DNA of 64,000 nt, taken from Aggregatibacter segnis ATCC 33393. GTDB lineage: Bacteria > Pseudomonadota > Gammaproteobacteria > Enterobacterales > Pasteurellaceae. The stretch covers positions 221,359-285,358 of the forward strand of contig NZ_GL622200.1 of assembly GCF_000185305.1 (NCBI RefSeq), written 5' to 3'. The position numbers and the translations under genes were made by a program. Shown here piece after piece: positions 24,819 through 36,216 of the stretch; the first letter of the stretch is position 1; every line of letters begins with the position of its first letter. The notes beneath the pieces are model-generated. The model was not told where the DNA came from and searched no databases. It worked only from the letters and a program-made list of their open reading frames with translations.

Positions 24819-26063
24819 ATGACAATACAAAAACGCCCTTCATTACTCGGTGGCGCGATGATTATCGCCGGTACGGCAATCGGCGCTGGTATGCTTGCTA
24901 ACCCAACTTCTACTGCCGGTGTGTGGTTTTTCGGTTCAATTGCGATTCTGATTTACACCTGGTTTTGTATGACCACCTCGGGCTTAATGATTTTAGAAGC
25001 CAATTTACATTATCCGACCGGCGCCAGTTTCGATACGATTGTGACTGATTTATTAGGCAAAGGCTGGAACGTCATTAATGGTTTATCTGTCGCCTTTGTG
25101 CTTTACATTCTCACTTATGCTTACATCACCTCCGGCGGGAGCATTACGGAAAATTTCCTTAATCAATTAGGCGAAAACGTGGAAGTGGGGCGCACTGCAG
25201 GTTCTTTGATTTTCTGTTTTGTGTTGGCGGCATTTGTATGGTTTTCAACTAAAGCGGTTGACCGTTTTAGTACGGTGTTAATCGCCGGGATGATCATTTC
25301 TTTCTTCCTTTCCACCTCCGGTTTGTTGAGTTCGGTGAAAGCCGATGTGTTGCTTAACACGGTGGCACAGGGCGAACAACAATATTTACCTTATATTTTG
25401 ACCGCACTTCCGGTGTGTTTGGTGTCGTTCGGTTTCCATGGCAATGTGCCGAGTTTGGTGAAATACTATGATCGTGACGGCAAGCGCGTGATGAAATCTA
25501 TTTTCCTCGGTACCGGCTTGGCATTGATTATTTATATTTTGTGGCAGCTTGCCGTTCAAGGTAACTTACCGCGCGCCGAATTTGCGCCGGTCATCGCCAA
25601 AGGCGGGGATGTGGCGGCCTTATTAGAAGCCTTGAATAAATACATCCAAACGGATTACATCGGGATTATTTTGAATTTCTTTGCCTACATGGCCATCGCC
25701 AGTTCTTTCCTTGGTGTCACCTTAGGCTTATTCGATTACATCGCTGACTTGTGTAAATTCGATGACAGCCGCTTAGGACGCACGAAAACGACATTAGTCA
25801 CTTTCCTACCGCCGTTATTACTGAGTTTGCAATTCCCGTTTGGTTTCGTTGTCGCTATCGGTTACGCAGGTTTGGCTGCCACGATTTGGGCTGCCATTGT
25901 GCCGGCATTGTTGGCAAAAGCGAGCCGTAAAAAATTCCCGAATGCCACCTATCGCGTACATGGCGGCAACTTCATGGTGTATTTCGTGATTTTATTCGGA
26001 TTATTGAATATCTTCGCTCAAGTGGCATTGCAGTTCGGTTGGATTGCCGACTTCAAAGGATAA
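24819..26063 (+). CDS. mtr: Tryptophan-specific permease (Mtr/TnaB/TyrP family)
   Basis: 414 aa from ATG 24819, with GAGAGGATTTTACA upstream. Eleven or so hydrophobic helices begin with LLGGAMIIAGTAIGAGML, the substrate-binding GxG segment of aromatic amino acid permeases. LPVCLVSFGFHGNVPSLVKYY and SSFLGVTLGLFDYIADL are close to E. coli Mtr by memory. Length equals that of Mtr. The TrpR-like operator on its promoter favours tryptophan over tyrosine. A methyltransferase gene starts one base after its stop. Confidence 0.85.
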   Translation: MTIQKRPSLLGGAMIIAGTAIGAGMLANPTSTAGVWFFGSIAILIYTWFCMTTSGLMILEANLHYPTGASFDTIVTDLLGKGWNVINGLSVAFVLYILTYAYITSGGSITENFLNQLGENVEVGRTAGSLIFCFVLAAFVWFSTKAVDRFSTVLIAGMIISFFLSTSGLLSSVKADVLLNTVAQGEQQYLPYILTALPVCLVSFGFHGNVPSLVKYYDRDGKRVMKSIFLGTGLALIIYILWQLAVQGNLPRAEFAPVIAKGGDVAALLEALNKYIQTDYIGIILNFFAYMAIASSFLGVTLGLFDYIADLCKFDDSRLGRTKTTLVTFLPPLLLSLQFPFGFVVAIGYAGLAATIWAAIVPALLAKASRKKFPNATYRVHGGNFMVYFVILFGLLNIFAQVALQFGWIADFKG

Positions 26064-26064
26064 T

Positions 26065-26817
26065 ATGCAAGAAAAGCAAAGCGTGTATGACAAGGACGAT
26101 TTTTTCGACCTGTATCAGAAACTGCGTAGCAACCCGAACAGCTTAAATGAAATCGTCGAAAAGCCCACTATGTTGGGCTTAGTTGGTGATGTGTCGGGTA
26201 AGCGTATTTTAGATTTAGGCTGTGGTTGCGGAGAACATCTCAAGCTCTATTTAGAACGGGGCGCGGCGTTTGTTGCCGGCATCGATTTATCTCAAGCCAT
26301 GTTGCAGCAGGCAGCAAAAAATCTCGCAGAATTTCGACCGCACTTTTTACTGGAGCAAGCCTCCATGGAACGTTTAGAACCGTTAAATGAGGGCAGCTTT
26401 GATTTAATCACCAGTTCCTTTGCTTTTCATTATGTACAGGATTTTCCTGCCTTATTAGCAAAAATTCATACCAAACTGAAACCAAACGGACAATTGGTTT
26501 TCTCTCAAGAGCATCCCATTGTGACTTGTTATCAAGGTGGTGAGCGTTGGGAAAAAGACGCACAAAAACGCCAACTCGCCTATCGTCTGAATTTCTATCG
26601 TGATGAAGGCGAACGCCAACGCAACTGGTTTAAGCAACCTTTCACTACCTATCACCGCACCACGGCGACTATCATCAACAATTTGATTTCTGCCGGTTTT
26701 CACATTGAGCAAATGGCGGAGCCGATGCTCGCTGACCAACCGCAATGGCAGGATGAATTTAAAGATTTACAACATCGCCCGGTATTATTGTTTGTTAAGG
26801 CGAGAAAAAACATATAA
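26065..26817 (+). CDS. Class I SAM-dependent methyltransferase
   Basis: 250 aa from ATG 26065, with AAAGGA in the end of mtr. Motif I is RILDLGCGCGEHLKLYLERG, with AGIDLSQAML and FDLITSSFAFHYVQDF as motifs II/III; the order is UbiE/BioC-like. The substrate is unknown. It is one base from mtr, so it is probably co-transcribed under the TrpR-type operator; whether that means a link to aromatic metabolism is speculation. Confidence 0.83.
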   Translation: MQEKQSVYDKDDFFDLYQKLRSNPNSLNEIVEKPTMLGLVGDVSGKRILDLGCGCGEHLKLYLERGAAFVAGIDLSQAMLQQAAKNLAEFRPHFLLEQASMERLEPLNEGSFDLITSSFAFHYVQDFPALLAKIHTKLKPNGQLVFSQEHPIVTCYQGGERWEKDAQKRQLAYRLNFYRDEGERQRNWFKQPFTTYHRTTATIINNLISAGFHIEQMAEPMLADQPQWQDEFKDLQHRPVLLFVKARKNI

Positions 26818-26852
26818 AGTGCGGTCAGTTTTTGACGTGTTTTTGAGAAAAG

Positions 26853-26877
26853 AAGGCGGACAATTTGTCCGCCTTTT
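26853..26877. terminator. Bidirectional terminator between methyltransferase and leuD
   Basis: AAGGCGGAC and GTCCGCCTT flank a short AT loop; it serves two converging genes. Confidence 0.7.
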
Positions 26878-26913
26878 AGCGCAGAAAATATCTGCTTTCC
26901 GAGTGATAAAAAG

Positions 26914-27516
26914 TTAACGCAAGAATGCCGGAATTTTGCTTTCGTATTCTGCGATTTTGTCTTCGTGTTGAAGGGTTAAACCGATGTTATCCAAGCCGTT
27001 TAACAAACAATGACGACGGAATTCATCGAGTTCAAAGTGATACACTTTGTCGCCTACGGTTACAGTCATGTCTTCCAAATCCACATGGATTTGTTTGCCT
27101 TCATTTGCCCACACCCATTGGAAGATTTCTTCCACTTCCTCTTCGCTTAAGCGAATCGGTAACATATGATTATTCAAGCTATTGTTATAGAAAATATCCG
27201 CGAAACTCGGTGCGATCATCACTTTGAAACCATAATCGGCTAATGCCCAAGGCGCGTGTTCACGCGAAGAACCACAGCCGAGGTTTTTGCGTGCTAATAA
27301 AATAGTCGCCCCCTGATATTGTGGGTAATTCAGCACAAATTCCGGATTCGGATTGGTGCCTTCTACATCCAAATAACGCCATTCATGGAATAAGTGTTTG
27401 CCGAAACCTACGCGGGTAATGGCTTGTAAAAATTGTTTTGGAATAATCGCATCTGTGTCCACATTCGCGGCATCCAATGGCACTACTAAGCCTGAAAGTT
27501 GTTTGAATCCTGCCAT
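26914..27516 (-). CDS. leuD: 3-isopropylmalate dehydratase small subunit
   Basis: 200 aa. It begins [30 protein letters not shown] and contains [21 protein letters not shown], the swivel-domain substrate loop of the aconitase family. With LeuC it isomerises 2- to 3-isopropylmalate. Last gene of leuABCD, 10 bp after leuC. Confidence 0.98.
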   Translation of the reverse strand: MAGFKQLSGLVVPLDAANVDTDAIIPKQFLQAITRVGFGKHLFHEWRYLDVEGTNPNPEFVLNYPQYQGATILLARKNLGCGSSREHAPWALADYGFKVMIAPSFADIFYNNSLNNHMLPIRLSEEEVEEIFQWVWANEGKQIHVDLEDMTVTVGDKVYHFELDEFRRHCLLNGLDNIGLTLQHEDKIAEYESKIPAFLR

Positions 27517-27526
27517 TTTCTGCTCC

Positions 27527-28936
27527 TTAATTTAATGTCACGTCACGAATATCAACGAATTTACCGAACATTCCCGCTGCGGCAGCCATGGCTGGGCTCA
27601 CTAAGTGAGTGCGACCATTACGGCCTTGGCGACCTTCAAAGTTACGGTTCGAAGTGGAAGCACAACGTTCCCATTCGCCCAAGCGGTCGTCGTTCATTCC
27701 TAAACACATGGAACAGCCTGGATTACGCCATTCTGCGCCCGCTTCGATAAAAATTTTATCCAAGCCTTCTTTTTCCGCTTGTTCTTTCACTAAGCCGGAA
27801 CCCGGCACCACTAAAATCCGTTTTACGTTATCGGCTTTTTTACGACCTTTCATGACGGCTGCCGCTGCGCGTAAATCTTCGATACGGGCATTAGTACAGG
27901 AACCGATAAACACTTGATCCACAGGGATTTCTTTTAAATCAGCGTTAGCTTCTAAGCCAATATAAGTCAAGGCTTTTTCAGCAGAGGCGCGAGTTACCGG
28001 ATCGGTCATTTCTGCTGGATTTGGCACTGGCTGATCGATACCGATCACTTGACCTGGGTTTGTTCCCCAAGTGACTTGTGGTGCAATGTCTTTGGCTTCT
28101 AATGTGATGACAGTGTCAAATTTCGCATCATCATCAGATTTTAAGGTTTTCCAATAAGCGACTGCATCATCCCAATCTTTACCTTGCGGTGCATGTGGAC
28201 GACCTTTTAAATAGTCGAAAGTGGTTTCATCCGGTGCGATTAAACCGGCTTTTGCACCCATTTCGATTGCCATATTACATACGGTCATACGTCCTTCCAT
28301 GGAAAGGTCACGAATTGCTTCGCCACAGAATTCCACCACATGGCCTGTACCGCCAGCCATGGTTGTTTTACCGATAATGGCAAGAATAATATCTTTTGCG
28401 GTAATGCCCGGCGCTACTTTGCCACGCACTTCAATTTTCATGCTTTTTGCGCGAGCTTGTTTTAAGGTTTGGGTTGCTAAAACGTGTTCTACTTCGGAGG
28501 TGCCGATACCAAATGCTAATGCACCAAAAGCACCGTGCGTAGCGGTATGAGAGTCACCGCAGACGATCGTCATACCTGGCAAAGTTAAGCCTTGTTCCGG
28601 TCCCATCACATGCACGATACCTTGTTCTTTTGTGGTCATGTCGAATAATTGAATACCGGTCGCTTTCGTGTTTTTTGCAAGCTCCAACACTTGAATTTTC
28701 GCTTGACCTTCAAGTTTGTTCACATCGCGTATTTGGGTAGAAATACTGTGATCCATGGTACCGAAAGTTTTGCTCACTTGGCGCACTTGACGGCCTGCAA
28801 CACGTAGCCCGTCAAAAGCTTGCGGACTGGTCACTTCATGGATTAAATGACGGTTAATATACAAAATCGGCGTTTCGCCTTCCGCTTCGTACACCACGTG
28901 GGCATCGAATAATTTTTCGTAAAGAGTTTTTGCCAT
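27527..28936 (-). CDS. leuC: 3-isopropylmalate dehydratase large subunit
   Basis: 469 aa from ATG 28936 ([15 protein letters not shown]), with GAGGAAC upstream; a start 12 bp further out is unlikely. The three Fe-S cluster cysteines are in FIGSCTNAR and GCSMCLGMN. It also has the [19 protein letters not shown] motif. It holds the 4Fe-4S cluster of isopropylmalate isomerase. Confidence 0.98.
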   Translation of the reverse strand: MAKTLYEKLFDAHVVYEAEGETPILYINRHLIHEVTSPQAFDGLRVAGRQVRQVSKTFGTMDHSISTQIRDVNKLEGQAKIQVLELAKNTKATGIQLFDMTTKEQGIVHVMGPEQGLTLPGMTIVCGDSHTATHGAFGALAFGIGTSEVEHVLATQTLKQARAKSMKIEVRGKVAPGITAKDIILAIIGKTTMAGGTGHVVEFCGEAIRDLSMEGRMTVCNMAIEMGAKAGLIAPDETTFDYLKGRPHAPQGKDWDDAVAYWKTLKSDDDAKFDTVITLEAKDIAPQVTWGTNPGQVIGIDQPVPNPAEMTDPVTRASAEKALTYIGLEANADLKEIPVDQVFIGSCTNARIEDLRAAAAVMKGRKKADNVKRILVVPGSGLVKEQAEKEGLDKIFIEAGAEWRNPGCSMCLGMNDDRLGEWERCASTSNRNFEGRQGRNGRTHLVSPAMAAAAGMFGKFVDIRDVTLN

Positions 28937-28971
28937 AATGTTCCTCAATTCGTTAGAGGTTTTGTTAGGGT

Positions 28972-29008
28972 AAGTGCGGTCAAATTTCAGGGTATTTTAA
29001 AACCGCAC
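28972..29008 (-). repeat. USS dyad between leuB and leuC
   Basis: AAGTGCGGT and ACCGCACT face each other across about 20 bp. It lacks a clear T run, so read-through from leuB to leuC is expected; it may soften downstream expression. Confidence 0.6.
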
Positions 29009-29021
29009 TATCGATTGCGAC

Positions 29022-30116
<1,095 letters not shown>

Positions 30117-30152
30117 TCACACGAAAGTGCGGTTAATTTTTTTCACATTTTC

Positions 30153-30175
30153 TCCCCTCTTTGCTAAAGAGGGGA
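30153..30175 (-). other. Hairpin between leuA and leuB
   Basis: TCCCCTCTTT and AAAGAGGGGA form a perfect 10-bp stem with a 3-nt loop in the 87-bp gap. No T run follows on the minus strand, so it looks like an mRNA processing or stability element. Confidence 0.55.
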
Positions 30176-30185
30176 ACTCGATAGA

Positions 30186-31733
30186 TTAATGATGTTTATG
30201 ATTCTTAATATCCGCCACCTTATGCGCCCGATAAATTGCATTGATGGCGTGCACTAAGGCAAGGGCGGAAGATTCAACGATATCTGTTGCTAAACCAACA
30301 CCATGGAATTTACGGTCTTCGTGTTCCACCACAATATCCACCTGACCCAAGGCTTCAGCGCCTTCGCCTTTGGCGGTTAAGTTATAGTGAGACATTTTGA
30401 TCTCTAAACCGGTTAAATTTAAGATGGCGTTGTAAACCGCATCGACCGGGCCGTTACCGCCGATTGACGAAGTGCTTAATTTCTTACCGTCTAACTGTAA
30501 TTGAACAAAGGCAGTCGCCGGATATTCCTTGGTGGAGTGAGCGGAAAGTTTATCTAACACCAAACGATCTTCATCGCCTTGTTGCATATCAATGAACGCC
30601 AACGCTTCCAAGTCATAATCGAACACTTGGCCTTTTTTGTCCGCCAATTTTAAGAAGGAATCGTACAATTTATCCAAATCGTAATCTTGTTCGGTGTAGC
30701 CCATGTCGGTCATGTGGCCTTTCACCGCCGCACGGCCGGAACGCGCGGTTAAGTTTAATTTCTCTTTCTTCAAACCAATGGTTTCCGGTGACATGATTTC
30801 GTAGGTATTTTTGTTTTTTAACATCCCGTCTTGGTGAATGCCGGAAGAATGTGCAAAAGCATTGGAACCCACAATAGCTTTGTTCGGTTGAATTGGCATA
30901 TTGCAAAGCTGGCTGACCATTTGACTGACACGGTGAATTTCTTGGGTATTAATTCGCGTGTCCACGCCGAAGAGTGCCTGGCGGGTTTTAATCGCCATGA
31001 CGACTTCTTCCAATGCGGTGTTGCCTGCACGTTCGCCGATGCCGTTGATGGTACATTCAATTTGGCGCGCGCCGTTTTGTACGGCGGTTAAAGAGTTGGC
31101 GGTTGCCATACCTAAGTCATTGTGGCAGTGCACGGAAATAATGGCTTTGTCGATATTCGGTACGCGGTTACGCACTTGGGCGATGATGTTGCCGTACTCC
31201 ATCGGTAAGCAGTAGCCCACAGTGTCTGGAATATTGACGGTGGTGGCGCCGGCGTTGATTGCCGCTTCCACAATGCGGCAGATATTGTCGATACCGGTAC
31301 GTCCGGCATCTTCGCAGGAAAATTCTACGTCATCGGTGTAGTTACGCGCGCGTTTTACTGCCGCAACAGCCATTTCCACCACATCGTCAAAGGTGCGTTT
31401 TAATTTGGCTTCAACGTGTAATGCGGAACTGGCAATAAAGGTGTGAATACGGAAAGCTTCCGCCACTTTTAAGGCTTCGTAGGCTGCGTCGATGTCTTTA
31501 TCTACCGCACGGGAAAGTGCCGCGACACGACTATTTTTGATATGGCGTGCGATGGTTTGCACGGATTCAAAATCCCCTTGCGAGGAAACAGGAAAACCCA
31601 CTTCCATGACATCCACGCCTAAACGCTCTAAAGCAAGGGCAATTTGTAATTTTTCTTTTACGGTAAGGCTTGCTTTTAACGCTTGTTCCCCATCACGCAA
31701 GGTCGTATCAAAAATAATAACGCGATCTGTCAT
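30186..31733 (-). CDS. leuA: 2-isopropylmalate synthase
   Basis: 515 aa from ATG 31733 ([18 protein letters not shown]), with AAAAAGGAAAATG upstream; a longer start adds 8 residues and is unlikely. The HMGL-like TIM barrel has [21 protein letters not shown], and [16 protein letters not shown]-terminal LeuA dimer domain carries the leucine feedback site. It condenses 2-oxoisovalerate and acetyl-CoA, the committed step. First structural gene of leuABCD behind an attenuator. Confidence 0.97.
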   Translation of the reverse strand: MTDRVIIFDTTLRDGEQALKASLTVKEKLQIALALERLGVDVMEVGFPVSSQGDFESVQTIARHIKNSRVAALSRAVDKDIDAAYEALKVAEAFRIHTFIASSALHVEAKLKRTFDDVVEMAVAAVKRARNYTDDVEFSCEDAGRTGIDNICRIVEAAINAGATTVNIPDTVGYCLPMEYGNIIAQVRNRVPNIDKAIISVHCHNDLGMATANSLTAVQNGARQIECTINGIGERAGNTALEEVVMAIKTRQALFGVDTRINTQEIHRVSQMVSQLCNMPIQPNKAIVGSNAFAHSSGIHQDGMLKNKNTYEIMSPETIGLKKEKLNLTARSGRAAVKGHMTDMGYTEQDYDLDKLYDSFLKLADKKGQVFDYDLEALAFIDMQQGDEDRLVLDKLSAHSTKEYPATAFVQLQLDGKKLSTSSIGGNGPVDAVYNAILNLTGLEIKMSHYNLTAKGEGAEALGQVDIVVEHEDRKFHGVGLATDIVESSALALVHAINAIYRAHKVADIKNHKHH

Positions 31734-31803
31734 AACATTTTCCTTTTTTTCAATCACTCAAAGTGCGGTCGCTTTTTCAGTTGTTTTTGCTCGTGTAAAA
31801 ACG

Positions 31804-31832
31804 AAAAAACCCGCAAATTAGAGTGCGGGTTT
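31804..31832 (-). terminator. Leucine attenuator terminator
   Basis: On the minus strand AAACCCGCACTC.. pairs with TGCGGGTTTTTT (stem AACCCGCA/TGCGGGTT), followed by a T run. It lies between the leader peptide and leuA. Confidence 0.8.
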
Positions 31833-31874
31833 AAATCTTGAGGGTTTTACATTTGACTGTTTTTCATCCACAAC

Positions 31875-31934
31875 TTAGCCGCACAAAGAATGTGAGAGCA
31901 GCAGGTTGAGGGAGAAAGAAACAGTGTTAAACAT
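31875..31934 (-). CDS. leuL: Leucine operon leader peptide
   Basis: ATG at 31934 on the minus strand, stop at 31875. It encodes 19 residues, MFNTVSFSLNLLLSHSLCG. Four leucine codons within five positions (CTC AAC CTG CTG CTC) plus one TTG give the expected stalling site. A terminator hairpin lies 43 bp downstream, then leuA. When charged leucyl-tRNA is short, ribosome stalling should favour the antiterminator. It is too short for most gene finders. Confidence 0.8.
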   Translation of the reverse strand: MFNTVSFSLNLLLSHSLCG

Positions 31935-31973
31935 GAAAAATCCTAATGCATAAAATCTGTAAAAGTGCGTCAC

Positions 31974-32001
31974 ATATTACGGATTTAAATTCTTCTGTCA
32001 A
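31974..32001 (-). promoter_or_regulatory. Promoter of the leu operon
   Basis: On the minus strand TTGACA (31996-32001), 16-bp spacer, TAATAT (31974-31979). It gives a start about 30 nt before leuL. Confidence 0.8.
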
Positions 32002-32464
32002 ACGTTTGCTTAGTGTTTTATGTTGATTTTTTCGTTATTTTAGAAATTAATTTGGATTTATTGTCTGATATTTTTGTGTTTGTTAGATTGATGTTCTTTA
32101 TTTGTTTTTTGCTGTGAATTTTTATTCTAGGAAAAATTTATTTGATAAATAGTTCTACTTTTTTTCGTTATGAAGAAATAAGTTGGAAATTTCTCTCAAT
32201 CGAATCAAGTTCGATTGTTCGTCTCGATGGGGTTTTAGGCTTAAAATTCGTTAGATTTTGTGACCGCACTTAGTGGTATGACTGGGTTCCCTTCTTTGAC
32301 GCCCTTGTGGCATTGAGTTTGTAGGAAATTTTCGCTTTGTTTGAGCGAAGTGAGTTCGAAAATTTCCGTCAAGCAAATTCAATAGAACAAGGGGAAAAAA
32401 GGCAAAGCAGGGGCGTCTTTCTTTGGTGACTTTCTTTGGCGAAGCAAAGAAAGTCACAGTAAAC
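32002..32464. other. Gene-free, structured AT-rich stretch between leu and the ABC transporter
   Basis: About 460 bp without a credible gene. The left part (32002-32240) is AT-rich with nothing recognisable. The right part has a USS at about 32262 and several inverted repeats: GGAAATTTTCG/CGAAAATTTCC (32324-32334 and 32357-32367), GACGCCC/GGGCGTC (about 32298 and 32411), CCCTTGT/ACAAGGG, and a 13-bp hairpin at 32426-32457. Nested pairing suggests a folded RNA or a small repeated element. Confidence 0.5.
32426..32457. repeat. Perfect 13-bp inverted repeat
   Basis: GTGACTTTCTTTG and CAAAGAAAGTCAC with a 6-nt loop (GCGAAG). It starts 8 bp past the stop of the ABC transporter gene (minus), without a T run. 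Confidence 0.75.
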
Positions 32465-34249
32465 CTAATGAGTACTTAATTCCCAATGCCCATCCGTTTT
32501 CAATTCTAAACGCTTTTCATGTAACGGCACTAAGGTTGAACGATGCCCGACGCTGATAATGATGGTATTCGGCAATTCCCGACGAATTAACCGATACATG
32601 GCATCTTCAAGTCCTTCATCCAGGCTGGCGGTGGCTTCATCTAAAAAGGCGACTTGCGGTTTATGGAGCAAAAGCCGTGCGAAGGCGAGACGTTGCTGTT
32701 CACCAAGGGATAAAATGCGGCTCCAGTCTTGTTCTTGCGCCAAACGTTCTTGTAAATGGGCAAGTTGTACTTGTTGTAATATTTCGGTCACTTTCACTAA
32801 ATCGGCCTGTTCCGCGGAATTAGGATAATACAGCGCGGTGAGTAAATCCCCTTGAGGTAAATACGGGCGTTGTGAAAGGAAAAGGCTGTTTTGTTGTAGG
32901 CAGAAGATTTCGCCGTGGGCATAAGACCATAAACCCGCCACGGTGCGTAGCAACGTGGTTTTTCCCACACCGGATTGTCCTTGGATTAGTAATGAATCTC
33001 CTTGCGGTAGCGTGAGATTGAGATCGTGAATCAAGGTTTTGCCAAGTGGCGATTTGACATTTAAGTGTTGGAAAATAACGTCCGTTGGGTGATCGGTAAT
33101 CTGGATTTTGCTTTCTTTCTGTGCGGCTTCTACGCTGTAATGGAAGCCGGTTAAACGGTCCAAAGTGGCTTTGTATTCGGCAAAGCTATCGTACGTGTTA
33201 CGGAAGAAAGAAAGATTGGAATGCAATTTGCCAAAGACTTGCAAGGTTTGCATCAGATCGCCCAGTTTAATTTGTTTTTCAAAATAGCGTCCCACTTGAA
33301 TGAGTAAAGGGAATACCACTGAAATTTGGCTGACCACTAAGTTAAAACCGGAGAATTTTAAGGCTCGAAACACAATATCCCACATGTTGTCGATAACAGC
33401 GCGAAATTGTTTATAAAGCTGGCTTTTTTCAACTTTTTCACCGGCATAGAAGGCGATGCTTTCCGCATATTCTTTTACACGGATTAAAGAATAACGGTAA
33501 TTCGCGTTTAATTTTTCGTTAGCAAAATTGAGGCGAATTAACGGCTTACCAAGCCAAAAGGCGATAAGTGTCGTGAAGATCACATAAGCAAACACTAAAA
33601 AGACCATCATGTGCGGGATTTCTACGCCGAATAAACTCATTGGCCCAGCTAATCCCCACAATAAAATCGTGTAAGAAATCATGGAGGTTACCGCATCAAT
33701 GACGCCGGTACTCAAGGAAAGCGTTGTTTTGACATAGGATTGCACGTCTTGTTGAATCCGTTGATCGGGGTTATCCAAATGCTGTGCGGTATATTGGCTT
33801 TTATAGTAGGCACGGTGGCTCATCCATTTTTCCAACATTTCTTGGTTTAACCATTCAATCCAATTAATGGAAAAGCGCTGGCTAATGTAATAGCTAATCA
33901 AGGCAGAAAGTACGGAAAATCCGGCGATAAAACAAAATAGGATCATTTGCTCCCAGAAGACCGGCTGATTGAACTCTTGTAGCGAGGTGTACATGTTGTT
34001 GTACCAAGTGGAATGTACCAGCCCAAGACGAACGCTAAACAAAGTTAAGGCGACAATCAGCACGAAAAATAACAATGGTTTAACGCTACGTTTCGGTGAA
34101 AGGTAACCGCCGGCAAACATCCAAAATTGTTTTCCCCAGTGAGTGAAACGCACCAACAAAAAGATACTGAGGCTAAAAACAACGGTTGTGATTGCTAAGG
34201 TTTTGGCAATCCAAAGTAGGGAGGTAATCGTTTCCTGAGAGTAGTCCAT
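32465..34249 (-). CDS. ABC transporter, fused membrane and ATPase (YddA/SbmA-like)
   Basis: 594 aa from ATG 34249. The upstream in-frame ATG (34282) would translate a USS into the N-terminus and has poor ribosome spacing. About six transmembrane helices with the ABC_membrane_2 pattern (YYISQRFSINWIEWLNQEMLEKWMSHRAYY, DNPDQRIQQDVQSY). The ATPase domain has Walker A GQSGVGKTTLL, signature LSLGEQQRLAFARLLL and Walker B VAFLDEATASLDE. SbmA/YddA-type half-transporters act as homodimers; substrate unknown (peptides or cofactors in relatives). Diverges from the YidE-type gene. Confidence 0.88.
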   Translation of the reverse strand: MDYSQETITSLLWIAKTLAITTVVFSLSIFLLVRFTHWGKQFWMFAGGYLSPKRSVKPLLFFVLIVALTLFSVRLGLVHSTWYNNMYTSLQEFNQPVFWEQMILFCFIAGFSVLSALISYYISQRFSINWIEWLNQEMLEKWMSHRAYYKSQYTAQHLDNPDQRIQQDVQSYVKTTLSLSTGVIDAVTSMISYTILLWGLAGPMSLFGVEIPHMMVFLVFAYVIFTTLIAFWLGKPLIRLNFANEKLNANYRYSLIRVKEYAESIAFYAGEKVEKSQLYKQFRAVIDNMWDIVFRALKFSGFNLVVSQISVVFPLLIQVGRYFEKQIKLGDLMQTLQVFGKLHSNLSFFRNTYDSFAEYKATLDRLTGFHYSVEAAQKESKIQITDHPTDVIFQHLNVKSPLGKTLIHDLNLTLPQGDSLLIQGQSGVGKTTLLRTVAGLWSYAHGEIFCLQQNSLFLSQRPYLPQGDLLTALYYPNSAEQADLVKVTEILQQVQLAHLQERLAQEQDWSRILSLGEQQRLAFARLLLHKPQVAFLDEATASLDEGLEDAMYRLIRRELPNTIIISVGHRSTLVPLHEKRLELKTDGHWELSTH

Positions 34250-34405
34250 TATGTAATCCGCTAATAAAAAAGTGCGGTTCATTTTAAAAAAATTTCCCTA
34301 TTAGGCAAGAAAAAATGTGATAGAGGTTTCATTTTTTGTGTTTGTTTTCCCTAAAAAAAATGAAGTTGTTATAATTTGCCACAGTTAATTTTATTTGAGG
34401 TAAAT

Positions 34406-36064
34406 ATGAGTGATATTGCTATTACGATTAGCCTGCTCGCCCTGGTCGCCGTGATCGGTTTATGGATCGGTCATTGGAAGATCAAAGGTGTCGGTTTTGG
34501 TGTAGGCGGGGTGCTCTTTGGTGGGATCATTGTGGCGCATTTTACCAATCAGTACGGATTGGCACTAGACACGCATACATTGCATTTCGTGCAAGAGTTT
34601 GGCTTGATTCTGTTTGTGTATACGATCGGGATTCAAGTGGGGCCGGGGTTCTTCTCTTCCTTGCGCCGTTCGGGGTTAAAACTTAACGGTTTTGCCTTTT
34701 TTATTGTATTGCTTGGCGGGATTTCGGTGATTCTCATTCATAAGATTGCCGATGTGCCGTTAGACATTATTTTGGGGATTTATTCCGGTGCGGTAACCAA
34801 TACGCCATCGTTGGGGGCAGGGCAACAAATTTTAGCGGAGCTTGGCTTAAAAAGTGCTACGTCAACAATGGGGATGGCATATGCCATGGCCTATCCGTTT
34901 GGGATCTGCGGTATTTTACTTTCCATGTGGTTGGTGCGTTTGTTCTTTAAAATTAAGGTAGATGAAGAAGAACAACATTTCCAACATGAAAGCGGACAAG
35001 ATAAAGAAACGTTAACCACCATGGACGTAAAAGTCACCAATAAAAACTTGGATGGTTTACGCCTAATCGATATCCCGGGCTTTGGTGAAGGGGACATTGT
35101 GTGTTCCCGTTTGAAAAGTGGCAACAATGTTTGCGTGCCGAAAGCCAGCTCAGAAATCCATTTGGATGATGTGTTGCATTTGGTCGGTGATGGCAGCGCA
35201 TTGAAAAAAATGTGCTTAATTATTGGTGATGAGCTGGATGTGCCTATTTCAACCAAAGGTGGAGAGATTCGTTCAGAGCGGGTTGTGGTGACCAGCGAAA
35301 AAGTGTTGGGTAAAAAAATCAAATCGTTGGGTATCCATCAAAAATACGGCGTAGTGATTTCCCGCTTAAACCGTGCCGGTGTGGAATTGGTTCCGACAGC
35401 CAATACGACTTTGCAGTTCGGTGACGTATTACATATGGTGGGTCGCACAGACATGATGAATAACGCCATTTCTGTGATAGGTAATGCCGAGCAAAAATTG
35501 CAACAAGTGCAAATGTTGCCGGTGTTTATTGGGATTGGTTTGGGGGTGTTATTCGGTTCTATCCCTTTTTATATTCCAAGTTTCCCCGTTGCCTTAAAAT
35601 TAGGTTTAGCGGGGGGACCGTTAGTGATTGCATTGATTTTGGCGCGTATCGGTACGATCGGTAAGCTGTATTGGTTTATGCCACCAAGCGCTAACTTAGC
35701 GTTACGCGAGTTAGGGATTGTCTTATTCTTGGCTGTCGTTGGGCTGAAATCAGGCGGTAGTTTTATGGACACCTTATTAAATGGAGGCGGTTTGGAATGG
35801 ATGGGCTACGGTATCGTTATTACGTTAGTGCCATTATTAATTACCGCTGTTATCGCACGTTTATACAGCAAATTGAATTACCTTTCCCTTTGTGGTGTGC
35901 TTGCCGGTTCAATGACCGATCCACCGGCATTGGCATTTGCTAATTCGATTAAAGAAGGTAGTGGGGCAGCTTCTCTCTCTTATGCGACAGTATATCCATT
36001 GGCGATGTTTTTACGTATTGTTTCTCCACAATTGCTGGCGTTGCTCCTTTGGAGTTTTACATAA
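34406..36064 (+). CDS. yidE: Putative transporter, AspT/YidE/YbjL family
   Basis: 552 aa from ATG 34406 (GAGGTAAAT upstream). Two membrane halves of about five helices (residues 1-185 and 375-552), each with the family repeat: [16 protein letters not shown] and [16 protein letters not shown]. Two RCK_C/TrkA-C domains lie between (about 195-360). The fold resembles aspartate-alanine exchanger AspT; substrate unknown for YidE. The pairing with the divergent ABC transporter also occurs in H. influenzae (memory). A USS-pair terminator follows. Confidence 0.9.
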   Translation: MSDIAITISLLALVAVIGLWIGHWKIKGVGFGVGGVLFGGIIVAHFTNQYGLALDTHTLHFVQEFGLILFVYTIGIQVGPGFFSSLRRSGLKLNGFAFFIVLLGGISVILIHKIADVPLDIILGIYSGAVTNTPSLGAGQQILAELGLKSATSTMGMAYAMAYPFGICGILLSMWLVRLFFKIKVDEEEQHFQHESGQDKETLTTMDVKVTNKNLDGLRLIDIPGFGEGDIVCSRLKSGNNVCVPKASSEIHLDDVLHLVGDGSALKKMCLIIGDELDVPISTKGGEIRSERVVVTSEKVLGKKIKSLGIHQKYGVVISRLNRAGVELVPTANTTLQFGDVLHMVGRTDMMNNAISVIGNAEQKLQQVQMLPVFIGIGLGVLFGSIPFYIPSFPVALKLGLAGGPLVIALILARIGTIGKLYWFMPPSANLALRELGIVLFLAVVGLKSGGSFMDTLLNGGGLEWMGYGIVITLVPLLITAVIARLYSKLNYLSLCGVLAGSMTDPPALAFANSIKEGSGAASLSYATVYPLAMFLRIVSPQLLALLLWSFT

Positions 36065-36080
36065 CCAGAAAACGCGTTTA

Positions 36081-36120
36081 AAAATGACCGCACTTTCTCT
36101 AAAAGTGCGGTCATTTTTTT
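36081..36120 (+). terminator. USS-pair terminator after the YidE-type gene
   Basis: AAAATGACCGCACTTT and AAAGTGCGGTCATTTT form a 16-bp dyad with a very short loop (TCTCTA) and a T run; both arms are full USS. Confidence 0.88.
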
Positions 36121-36216
36121 CCTTATTTAAGGGCGCTATTTCTTCATGTTGACTTCACAGGGTAGATAAGATCTATTAAAATGAGACAATTTTTGTGAAG
36201 ACAAAAGGGAAATAAG

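Noticed and set aside
32251-32457. 68-aa ORF in the structured stretch
   Set aside because: Composed of the inverted repeats; no ribosome site; kept only as a repeat observation.
34250-34282. Upstream start of the ABC transporter
   Set aside because: Would translate a USS and lies at poor distance from any ribosome site.
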